A stretch of 64,000 nt of DNA, from positions 113,667,004 through 113,731,003 of the forward strand of contig CAMZMU010000041.1 in the NCBI GenBank assembly GCA_947311845.1, in the 5' to 3' direction. Source of the DNA: Poa pratensis. Lineage: Eukaryota > Streptophyta > Magnoliopsida > Poales > Poaceae. Shown here piece after piece: positions 32,865 through 42,847 of this stretch. Both the position numbers and the translations under genes were made by a program. The notes under the pieces were generated by a model, which had not been told where the DNA came from, did not search any database, and saw nothing but the letters and a program-made list of their open reading frames with translations. Within the stretch, counting starts at the first letter, position 1, and every line of letters begins with the position of its first letter.

Positions 32865-35800
32865 ATGTCTAGGAGAGCGAATACGACTATGGAGGCCAAG
32901 ATGATAACGACTACACGATGAGTCATATGGACTATGATGCCTCAATCTTTGAGGACATGGGGGACTACTACGACTACACTGACAATGCCCCCATGACATG
33001 ATGGATCATCACCAAGACTTCCGCTACAACTACTCCGACTACACAAGCTCCAACGACAATGAGGCGCAAGTGTCTTCACATGCCTCAACATATGGTACCG
33101 ACTTCAACAACAACGACATGGTGGAGCGCCACTCCTACGATTACAACCGATGACATGGTGGAGAACGTCTACGACTACTACTCTTGTAGCATGTGCGACG
33201 ACTTCGACAACATGCAAGAGGAGCGGACCCCCATCACCACCATGTTCAAGAGCGGCACCACCAAGCGTCATGGCACAACCCATTGTGGTTCAAGCTCAAG
33301 ATGGAGCAACAAGAAGACCACCATGAGTCCATCCTATGAAGATCCATCTAATTCAAGAAGGCGCCATAAGAAGGACATCACCAAGAGTGCCAAGCTTTGA
33401 CATTCTCCATCAACTTCTAGAAGGCACCATGAGAAGGACAATGCCAAGCCTCGCCACTCTACATCGACAACAAGACGGCGTCCCAAGAAGTGCATCGACA
33501 AGGCCAAGCCAAGTCAAGGCCCATCTAACTCATCAAGGCGCCACAAGAAAGATGCCAAGTTCCAAAATCTCAAGGACGCCATTGACAAGCTTGCCAAGAG
33601 CCTACATTCTTCGCCAAGCTCTAGTGGAAGCTCCAAGAAAGGTCGCCAAGGCAACAAGCTCGTCGGCGTCAACATGAGGAGAAGCATCCAAATGAATTTC
33701 GGCGACACCCCTCCACTCAAGAGCGTCAACGTCGACATGAGAAGAAGATGGCGACAAAGGCGCATCCTATGGTGTCTCAATCTTGTGTTGATGCTATTGT
33801 TCACGAGTTCATGGCCGACATCGACAAGTTCTTCGAGCAACGGTCAAGCTCACGTCGACGCCCCAAGAAGCATGGCAACATTTGTGAGGACACAACCAAG
33901 TCGGCACCCTTCTCAAGCACTTCTCATGATATGACGTCTACACCAAGTGCCACCACCACATTAGCCCCCATATGGCAAGATGAAGACCTCCTATGCGACA
34001 ATTTCTAAGGCCAAGACCATGATCCGCGAGAATGTCCCAATCTCTTGTACCCACTATGCAATAGAAGAGGTCACTTGATGTGGGAATGCCAAGTTTGTGA
34101 ACAAGAAGGTGACCAAGATGGTGACAAGATGGTCGAGCATGGGATTTTCCCTTCGACCATGGAGGCGAGCATGGATGATCCTATCACTTTGCTTGACGCG
34201 CCAAGTGAAGTTGCCGAGCATGGGATTTTCCCTTCTGCAAAGGAGTCGAGTGATGATGCCTACACTATGGCATTGACCTTTGGAGGCGCGATGGTTGAGG
34301 AGGTTGAGCATGGGAGTATCCCTTCAACCTTGGAGGCGTTTGGAGTTGAGAACATTAAGCCTACCCTCTTGTGTTTGAGTTATGAGATGGTACCAAACCC
34401 ATGTGAGCATGAGAGCCACTTAGCCCACTTGAGTGAGAGTGAGAGTGAGTTGAGTGCCTCCACCATATGTGAGTTTGAGTGCTTTCACTTTGAGGGAGTG
34501 AGTGATACACCACTTGAGTTGAGAGAGGTAGTTGATAGGTCTTGTGAGGCCATTTCGATTTCTAACAACTTAACCTCTAACTCTAGTGTGTTTTCTCATT
34601 GTATGCTAGGTTCCATGGATGATGAGATGTCACTCCTCGCCTTGACGGTGCCTCAAATGGAGAAGATGTACATGGAGGATGATGATGATGATGCCACCCC
34701 ATGTCTACTTCAAGATGGACAAGTCGGCTACATGGAAGCCCCTACTACTCCAACACCTACTTCACATGAGCGGGACTACAAAGGTATGGGTGTTGATGTG
34801 ACCATGATCCCGCTAGTGGACATGATGAACTATGATTGTTTGCATGCTATGGATGATTTTCTTGCCCCATCATATGATTCGTTCTTATTCCCTTGTGATA
34901 CTTTGTTTGAAACCAATGTTGATCATGTGGAATTACCTATTTGTGGTGATTTTGCCATGAGCATGCCTTGTTATGAATGTTTATATTTATCTCCCATTGT
35001 GGCTTGCAACATGTTGAACAATTTCTCTTTCACATGTGTTGCTTGCACTAATGTTGAAATGCTTGATAATGAGATTGCCCCCATAGCTTTCTCACATTTT
35101 GGAGATGTTTCGATTTTTCTTATGGACCTTGTTCCATCCTTCACTTTGCATAGTGACCATCCACATATGTCATATTTTCCAATTGATTTTTGTGTGGTTG
35201 ATGATGTGCAAATGAAGAGACACTTCATGATGGATGATGTGTTCATATACCGTGCACATAATTTCTTCATATGGTGTCTTGTGTGTGCCGGTAACCGCAT
35301 GATGATGTCAACCTCAATTGCACATGAGTTGACAAAAAGAGCTCTTGAGAGCATACATGTGAGTTGTGAAACAAATCCAACTCTAGAATCTTTCCCATGT
35401 TTTGCATCAAACAAGTTGAACAATTTCTCTTGCTTATGATTTGTTTGCAATCATGATGGTGTTTTTGGTCTCTCCTATGACAAGCATGTTTCGTTGATCT
35501 TTCACATGAATGATTTATGTGTTGCACCACGTAGGATGAACACTTGTTCTTCCCAATGGCTTGTTTGCAACCATAATGACATTTTAAGCATGTCTTGTCA
35601 TGAGTTTATTGGTTTCTACCAATTTGGTGTTGCAACAAATATGTTGAAAACTTGCTCTTTCATGTGCTTTGTTTGCCACCATGATGATATTTTGGACATT
35701 CTTCATTATGTGTTTTTGCCAAACTCTCCTCTTATTGCATCAAGTATGATGATAAATTTTCTTTCCAATGCCTTGTGTGCAATAATGATTATATGGTTCA

Positions 35801-36353
35801 AAAAGAGATAGCTACCATTGCCTTCTCACACTTTCATGGAGTTTTTGTGTTCCCACATTTTGAGGATGTTTCGAGAAATTGCTTGCACATTGACCTTGCA
35901 TATGCTTTACCTTTCACATATTTGTGTTGTGCTAATGGTGTAATGAACTTGAATGGACATGTCATTGATGATATGCCCCTCTATCTTACACACACATGGT
36001 TTGCTTGGTCTTTGATGTGTAGGTCGTACCTTTGGATAAGACTCCATGAGTTGCTTCAACCACGCATTCCTATGACGGAAGATCTTACAAGAAGAGCACA
36101 TCGACATCTTACTAAGGTGACTTCCTTCTACATAAGCGCTCATGCGATGACTTTCAAGAATTGGCTACTCTTTGAGTGTTGTTTCGTCTTCCTTGTGAGT
36201 TTTGTAGGTTACTTGAAAGGCGAAACGACATTGAAGAAGTGCCACATCATTTCCACCGACTACCACACGACAAGGTCTACACATCTACCTCCTTGCCATG
36301 ATGATGAGCAAGAGTCGAGGATGACTCTTTTTAAAGGGGGGGAGATGATGTAG
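32865..36353 (+). pseudogene. Broken polyprotein of element D (gag-like start, Cys/His repeats), function unknown
   Basis: Coding character begins near the ATG at 32865 with Tyr/Asp-rich sequence (EYDYGGQDDNDY) and runs through several frames. A basic Ser/Arg/Lys section (33200-33700) is followed by a degenerate zinc-knuckle-like CNRRGHLMWEC (34072-34104). The longest open part is 34009-35436. It would continue in the same frame past a TGA at 35437 to 35811, then in another frame to 36353, touching the 3' LTR. The C-terminal half has about five imperfect repeats with a FVCHHDDI-type core. No protease, RT or integrase motif is present. I do not recognise a function. Confidence 0.6.
36331..36345 (+). 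other. Polypurine tract of element D
   Basis: TTAAAGGGGGGGAGA directly precedes the 3' LTR start TGATGTAG. The last codons of the polyprotein overlap it. Confidence 0.8.
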
Positions 36354-37355
36354 CCCGACATACGACCGTCACCATGTCAAGTACTCCAACACATCCCAAG
36401 TCACAATGGACCTCAAAGGTGAACTCCTTCCACTATGTGATTCACTATATGTCACCTTTGGATGTTATACTACTTGACCATTATCCCTGCGTATTGCTAG
36501 TCATGACGGTTATGAGTCCACGGGAAGATGGCCAAGACGCAAGAGGAATGGAGTCCGACAAGACGGTGGCTTGGAAACGGAGAAGGAAGAAGAAACTACC
36601 GCCCGGACCAGCCGCCTGACGTGACCCCTGACGAAGAGGCAGTCCGCACCGGTACTACCGCGTCCTCCGCCCCGGTACTACCGCCACATGCCGGCGCGGT
36701 ACTACCGCGACCACTACCGCATCTCCCAGGAGCTACTGGACTCACGGCCGATCTTTCCAGGAAGTACCGCCCCGGAGCCCGGTACTACCGCACGCCCGGT
36801 ACTACCGAGGCGGGCGAGCCTGCGTGCTGAAAAGGTCCCTGTGCCTTGTAATCTTATCCACCCACCTACCCCTTTAGTCAACACTATAAATAGGCACCCC
36901 TTGGCTAGATCTAGGGATAGACTATGTTTTGAGATTAGAGTAGAGTTGTGCTCCCCACCTCAGGACGGTCTCCTTCCCCCCCCCCTTGCGGGGATGGTTC
37001 CTCCCCTTGTGGAGAAGATCCCCTTGTGGATTCAAGACCTCTACTTGTAGTTTGACTACTTGCCAATCTTTCATCCTCGGGTGACTTTATTGGATCGGTT
37101 TGGTTGACCGTTGGAGAAACAACCACCCAAGATCCCATCTTGTATCTACTTGCCGATCTCCCACCTTCGTGTGGATTCTATTGGGCCGGTTGAACCGACC
37201 GGTAAGGGAAACAGTTCTTGTATCGTGTGTGTGTTCTTGCGTTCAGGGCGTTCTTCTTGGTGTTCTTCGTGTTCCTCGTGTTCTTGCGTGTGTTCGTCTA
37301 CATCCTCCATCAATCCGTGAAGATCGGGCCACCCTAGTAGTCTCGTACTACACCA
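36346..37355 (+). repeat. 3' LTR of element D (1,010 bp)
   Basis: It pairs with the split 5' LTR; about 42 bp shorter, mostly from one GGTACTACCG-rich segment. The TATA box ACTATAAATAGGC is at 36883-36895. Confidence 0.92.
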
Positions 37356-37360
37356 ACTTT

Positions 37361-38300
37361 GTTTGGATATGGAGGTGGTTCAACATACTCCTCAATTGTC
37401 ACAGATGACACTGGTGCTGCCTGTTTAATAACTTTAGGAACAACAATAGATTGTTTAACAGGTTCAACATAAACTTCAAAACCACTTTGAGGAACACAGA
37501 TATGCTCAGCAAAACCTTTAGCTATATCAATTATAACATAAGGATCAAGATTAAAAGTATCACTCAGATTTTTAAACAACATAGAAGTAGAGAAGTTCTC
37601 TACACATGAATATCCATAATCAAAAAAGGGCTCATTACCTTTATCAAGATCCCAATGACTAGTATTTTTAGAAATAGTCTCCAATAAATTACATGCTTCT
37701 TCTTCAGTATTATTAGTAAAACTTCCACCAGATGAATTATCCAGAATTTCCTTGTGCTTCGACGGTAGCCTCACATAAAAGTTTATCAATATAAGTTTCC
37801 TTGTAAGATCATGACAAGGATTCTTGCGAAGGAGTTCCTTTAACCTCCCCCAAGCTTGAGTAATACTCTCTCCAGATGTGGCCAGAAATTAAATATATAG
37901 CAGCGGTTCTCATAAGCTTCTTTAGGAGTAAAATATTTAAGAAAGAAAACCTTCCTCAAGATATTCCATTCAATAGCAACCTCTTCATCAAGAGACCTGT
38001 ACCAATCACGAGCATTACCAGATAAAGACAAATATAATAACTTCCTTTTTACCTGATCTTTAGAAATACCAGGAAGTCTAAATAAACCACATATATCTTC
38101 AATTAACTCCATGTGTTCACGTGCAGACTTAGTTCTATCACCTGTAAATGGATTTTCATAACTCTTTTAACATGACCAATGCGAATTTTAAATCCCACTT
38201 TAGGTATCTCATACACAGTAGTTTCAACCACTTTAGGAGTAGTGGCATAAGCACTGTCATATAGAGCAAGGTGCAGCGAGGAACGATTCATAAATGCCAT
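37361..38300 (-). pseudogene. gag: Gag of element C (Athila), interrupted by element D
   Basis: The ATG at 38300 lies 65 nt inside the primer site. The N-terminal part (38103-38300) reads MAFMNRSSLHLALYDSAYA; a frameshift near 38105 leads to the capsid-like domain (37840-38112, LFRLPGISKDQVKRKLLYL, LSGNARDWYRSLDEEV, FFLKYFTPKEAYENR). Another break near 37840-37790 leads to a reading that stays open until element D at 37360 and rejoins sequence at 24286. Athila-type gag proteins assemble the particle; this copy cannot make one. Confidence 0.85.
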
Positions 38301-38364
38301 AGTAACAATTAGATAAAACAGCTTTTAAATTTCCTTATCAAACTTCTTACCAATAGCGCTACGC

Positions 38365-38382
38365 TCCCCGGCAACGGCGCCA
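38365..38382 (-). other. Primer binding site of element C
   Basis: TGGCGCCGTTGCCGGGGA on the minus strand, 11 nt inside the 5' LTR. Confidence 0.92.
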
Positions 38383-38393
38383 GAAAAGTATCT

Positions 38394-39899
38394 TGATGAC
38401 TCCCAAGTGCAGGAGATCAATTGTAGTACCTTTCAATTAGAAAAGGTTGTCGAACCCACGAGGAGCTGAAGGTATTGGTTAGTAAGATTGATAAATAAAA
38501 CAAAAAAAGATGCAAGTGTTTTTGGTATTTTTGGTTGTATAGTTGCAATGCAGAAAATAAACAGTAGCAAGTCAAAGCTCTCAGAGAGAGAAAGCCCAAT
38601 CCTCTTAAGTGCAAGAGGACAAGCTCAAGTGATGTGTAACTTTTATGTGGAAAACGTTCCCGAGGACGGCATGGATATTGCTAGGCATAGAGATTTATTA
38701 AACAACACATTGAATATCTTGTCTAGTTTTAATCTTCTTTGGATGGAGCCATTATTAGGTATAGCTAAATAAATAAACTACAACCCCTTATGATGGATCA
38801 TGTGGCCAAGTAAATGACTGCACAAGAATTATTAAGACATAAAGTCCTACCATAGCATTACACTCTAAGGTCCCCGATACTAATACCCTCATAATATAAC
38901 TTCATGATTCGGTCCCAGGTTTACATGTCCTCCCAAGTCTCCCTCAATTCATTATACTACGGTGTTCTCCTATGAGCCCATATAGGTGAAGTGTTGTGCA
39001 GTCGACGTTCGCACAACACCATCATAGAATCACATAAAAGATAAACTCTTGACAAAATACCAACACATGTTATATATAAATCATTGCCAATTCATCCTAT
39101 GCCCTCAGGAACATATGGGAACTACTCGCAACGTGCAAACATGATAATATTCAGTGGCATAAGTGGTACAACACAATCTGAAAATATAACTTCACCACCA
39201 AATAATGACAAGTACTCAATCACAAACATGAATAGTAGCACAAGACAAGTATCTAGGGTACAGCAACTCTCAAACTACGAGGGGAACGGAGTGGATCACG
39301 GAGATGATGATGGAGATGGTGCTGGTCTAGGTGATGGTGATGATGTAGAGGCCTCCTCCCACGCCAAGGAGGAGAGGTGATGACGATGATTTCCCCCTTC
39401 TCCGGAGCTCCGGAGCAGCAGGATCTGATCCCCTTCGGAGGGAATCAGGAGTTTCGCCGCGGCCTCGGTTGGTTTCGTGAAAATTAGGGCGTCACTTTTC
39501 GGGCGAGACGAAGGCGTCGATAAAAAGCCCCAGGCGAGGAGGTGCCCGAGGCCCCACTTAGTGGGTTCCATGCGGCCAGGTACTTGGGACGCGTGGGCCC
39601 ACCTAACTTGGGCCTCGTGGCTCTCCTCTCTTCGGTCTTCTTCCCACTGCCTTTCTCCTGACGAGAAACCAGCTGGGTATTTTCCCTTTTATTATTTGAG
39701 TCCCTGTAGCTCCTGAAACATTAAAAACAAGAAAAAGGAAGTTTTCTGCCTCCCAGAAATTAAATACCAAAAATAGGGACTTTGTATAAAAGTCCCATAA
39801 ATCATCTAAAACATGTAAAAATAATGATATAACAATGCAAATAACATTCTAATGTGATACTAAAAGTTGTATAAATGATGATACAAAATGCACGTATCA
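38394..39899 (-). repeat. 5' LTR of element C (1,506 bp)
   Basis: It pairs with 17129-18632. The hairpin at 39561-39602 carries changes (TTCCATGCGG for TCCCACGCGG and GGACGCG for GGCCGCG), at least one of which has the form of CpG decay. Confidence 0.92.
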
Positions 39900-39904
39900 G
39901 CATC

Positions 39905-41055
39905 ACGTCCTAACATAGAGATCTTTTGTTTATTAATCTCTCTTATATTCCACCAAGATGCGAACTAAATCATAACACCTTAGTAATTAAGATAAATCAG
40001 GGCATAGCATTAAGTTTCATGACACGGAGTTAAAATAAGAACATGCTAGATCTAGTCATGGAGTAGTGGCAATGGTCACACCCACATCTCCGGTAGCAAG
40101 GTATTTTTCTTTATCCCTAGTGAGGTAACAAAGTAAGGGAAAAACCCAAGTGGATCGCGGAACTTTCTCTCACGTTCACCGCACTAGCCACCCCCCGTTA
40201 CTCCAACTAATGCACACGTTCCCCCTCACACGCTCTCATACACATGCTTGATCAAAACAAGTAAACAAGAACGGGGTACATAATATGCATCTACTTTCAT
40301 AACTGAAACAAAACTATTGCAATCTCAAACATATATTAACTCATATAAAGATCCACCACAAAGGTATTACATAGATGAACGTAATCATGTTCAGCAGCTC
40401 ATACGGTACTAATTAGTGAAGCTCAAAGAGAGGAGAGATACATAAGTTACTTCCACAAACCCATAGTCCAGGGGTGGACTACTCCCTGTTCATCATGGAG
40501 ATGGTGGAGAAGTCGTTGGAGGAGGTGGAGACCACACCGGCAGCGCCCCGCCGGAGTTTTCCCCCCTCCAATCTGCAACTCTAGGTCTCTGCTTCGTGGT
40601 TTCTGTGTTTCTGCGTCGCTCCCTTCCGAAGTGCGTCGGGGACTATTTTTATAGTCGTTTTTAGGTCAAGACGGAGGCTCGGGAAAAAAGATCGACGACA
40701 ATGGAGCCACGAGGCCCCAGTTGATGGGTCCCACGCGGCCAAGGAATCTGGCCGCGTGGGCCCACTCAACCTGGCTCTCGGGCCTCCGCTTGTTCGCTTC
40801 CTTCGCTCATACGCTTTTTTCCTTCCAAAAACTAATGCTCGTAAATTTCCAGGTCATTTGGATGTCGTTTGGGTCCCTGAAACATCAAAATATAGAAAAT
40901 ATGGTTTTCTGCCTGTGCAGGGTTAATTCCAGAAAAATAGGGAAACTATGAAATATTCCCAAAATAAAACAATGATATAACCCTTATATGATGCAAATAT
41001 GATTGAAATATAAGTAATATAATGCAAAGTTCATGTATGCATTTTACATGCATCA
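39905..41055 (-). repeat. 5' LTR of element A, second segment
   Basis: It resumes at ACGTCCTAACATAG and ends TACATGCATCA, continuing the match to 11299-13041. The hairpin at 40726-40763 has intact arms (GGGTCCCACGCGGCCA / TGGCCGCGTGGGCCC). The TATA region is at 40641-40656. Confidence 0.9.
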
Positions 41056-41056
41056 G

Positions 41057-42372
41057 TTAGCCATGGAGACCACACCTAAACGACTCTTCCGTGCAGGTAT
41101 CGCTCTTGTAGATCGTCAACTTAAATCCAGTGGCAGTCAACTTGAAGACGACAACATCGTGTTCCTCGAGGCTATACCTGAACACAACCTTCGGCCAATT
41201 TATTCCGAGCACCAACGTGTTGCCATGCCTGCTCAACTCCACCCACTCATCACAGAACTTGCAGGCCGACACAGGTACGTAACACGGTAACGGGCTCACG
41301 AGCTAGCCCATTAAAACCGCGTGGAATGACCTGGGGATAATCAACATGTGAATGTTATTCTTGTCGATCCGTACGAAGAAATGGTGCGGCATCAGTGCCC
41401 TAGCCTTGTGACCAATGGTCTGTTCACGAGCATGGACATACGCACCCTGCGCCCTGGCTTCCTCTGACCTCCCGAAGAGCACCGATGGAACGACACATCG
41501 GTTGATTGGGATACCCAAGGGCACATTCCTGCGGTCCGACACCTTAAACAAACACAAAATACAACGACAACTCAGGTTTTAGGGTAATCACCGCAATAGC
41601 AGCAAATAGTACACCTGCAACAACCATTCACACATATGAAACAAACAACAACTCTAGCCAATTGCAACATTGCTAATTCGACATCCACAAGGTAAAAATT
41701 GAAGAACACCGGAAAAAAATACACTTACAGACAACGGTGTAGACGCAACAGATGGCATCGGCGTGAACGAAGAAGACCCTGGGGTCGTCGCGACGGGGAT
41801 AGGAAAATAACCAATCGCTGGCGCCGGCAGGGGTTCCATCAAGACGGATTGCTCCTCCGCAGAAGCCTCCGAGGAAGCCCCGTCCACCGTTCTAGCCACT
41901 GTCGATGCCGCCACCGTTGCTGACGTCGATGCCGACGGCGGCGCCTGAACCACCGCTAAAGTTCCGGGACGAAAGGACAGACAGGGGAAGGTGACCCGAA
42001 CATCCGCGACAAATCCTCCATAGCGAACTCATGACCGGAATCGCCTGCGGCACATCGGTCATGCGTCACTACAACACCGGAACGATAGGCAGCATGGTTC
42101 GTCGGTGAAGGACCACCCGCCATCGAGACCAAAAGGAGCGAAGAAGATGAGGAACGGGGTTTTCTAGGCGATGACGGGACTGGGAGAAAGGACATCACCG
42201 AGGATCTAAATGAGCAACCCCGTATAGCTACCGGCTTACAAACACCGTACAAACTGCCAGCTCCAGGGCGCCGGCACGATCCAACGGTGCGGAGCGCTTG
42301 AGAGACACACACGGATTGCGGTGCGAACACGGTACAAACATAACCGAGACCAGGCGTCCTACGAGTCTCCAT
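41057..42372 (-). pseudogene. B3 DNA-binding domain gene (REM-like), probably a pseudogene, 3' flank displaced
   Basis: On the minus strand, exon 2 (41542 to 41057) encodes a B3-type domain: HHFFVRIDKNNIHMLIIPRSF, then NWPKVVFRYSLEEHDVVVF and FKLTIYKSDTC, ending in TAA at 41057-41059. The GTAAGT donor at 41728 and TTTAAG acceptor at 41543 define a 186-nt intron whose removal keeps the frame. Exon 1 (to 41729) is Ala/Ser/Pro-rich; candidate starts are ATGs at 42123 and 42372, but the frame changes near 41956. A TAG at 41303-41305 interrupts the B3 domain. B3 proteins are plant transcription factors binding DNA through this fold. Two lesions argue for a pseudogene, although sequencing error is possible. 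Element A begins right after the stop codon. Confidence 0.6.
41543..41728 (-). other. Predicted intron of the B3-domain gene
   Basis: The minus-strand donor TGTCT|GTAAGTG and acceptor TTTGTTTAAG|GTGTCG keep the reading in phase (75 codons from 41953 to 41729, then VSDRRNVPLG). The in-phase junction supports a once-expressed gene. Confidence 0.55.
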
Positions 42373-42847
42373 CGAGCAACTGCACGGACAACCTGCCTGT
42401 CATTTGCTTTGCTACATAAAGGGGGACTGACATGCAGGGTTTCTTGATGTGGGGCTAACATGTCAGTTGCCGGTGGATTAAATGGTTGATCTAACGACGA
42501 GATCAATTAAATCCAATTAAAAAATTAAGATATGCAAATTAAAAGGTAATGCTTTATATTTTAATGGGTAGCGAAAGATGATGCTGACAGGACTCATCCT
42601 ATCGAATCAATGTTTGCCACCCGCTACCTTTAAACTCATCCAGAAAAAATTTCTGGTCAAATACATATTCAGGATTAGACACATACCCTCGCCACAGCCA
42701 CCACGAGAAGGAAACACGAGCATCATGACAACTCGATTTCCGAGACGATAAACAATTAAATAGCCAGAACACCTGCTACTCAAACTCTATCGTCCCTGCC
42801 ACACGCTTGCTCTTCGACCGGTTCTTATCTTCTTCTCATTACCCAGC
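42373..42847 (-). promoter_or_regulatory. Upstream region of the B3-domain gene
   Basis: 475 bp of non-repeat-looking, AT-rich sequence between the gene and the LTR that begins at 42848. No strong TATA box is evident; TTTATGTAGC near 42415 is weak. Only part of the original promoter may remain. Confidence 0.35.

Larger units (their letters stand above)
24287..37355 (+). mobile_element. Element D: non-autonomous LTR retrotransposon with tRNA-iMet primer site, interrupted by element E
   Basis: LTRs are 24287-25247 plus 31430-31520 (5') and 36346-37355 (3'), beginning TGATGTAGCCCGAC and ending CGTACTACACCA. Flanks ACTTG (24282-24286) and ACTTT (37356-37360) are a TSD with one mismatch. Removing D restores an open gag reading across the site in element C. 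The plus orientation follows from the primer site TGGTATCAGAGC (31523-31534) and a polypurine tract before 36346. Without E it is about 6.9 kb. Its internal region encodes only a broken polyprotein of unknown function and no pol domains. Confidence 0.9.
17129..39899 (-). mobile_element. Element C: Athila-lineage LTR retrotransposon with decayed gag-pol, interrupted by element D
   Basis: LTRs are 17129-18632 and 38394-39899, and a perfect TSD GCATC flanks them (17124-17128, 39900-39904). The minus orientation follows from the primer site at 38365-38382. Order along the minus strand: gag (38300 down to 37361, resuming at 24286), protease, RT, RNase H, integrase (ending at 20570), then a 3' ORF (20246-19696). 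Without element D it is about 9.7 kb, in the range of a complete Athila element. Several frameshifts make it non-coding now. It could once have served as helper for the related short elements A and E. Confidence 0.9.
11299..41055 (-). mobile_element. Element A: Athila-like non-autonomous LTR retrotransposon, containing nested elements C, D and E
   Basis: LTRs are 11299-13041 (3' LTR) and 16539-17128 plus 39905-41055 (5' LTR, split by element C). Flanking TSDs are GCTAG (11294-11298) and GTTAG (41056-41060), with one mismatch. The primer site complementary to the minus strand lies at 16510-16527, fixing the orientation. Without nested DNA the element is about 7.0 kb. Its only ORF is a short gag-protease fusion (15421-16218); no RT, RNase H or integrase can be found in the 3.5-kb internal region, so mobility would depend on an Athila helper. 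Confidence 0.85.

Noticed and set aside
34678..34692. GATGATGATGATGATG microsatellite as an independent feature
   Set aside because: It simply encodes an Asp run within the element D polyprotein.
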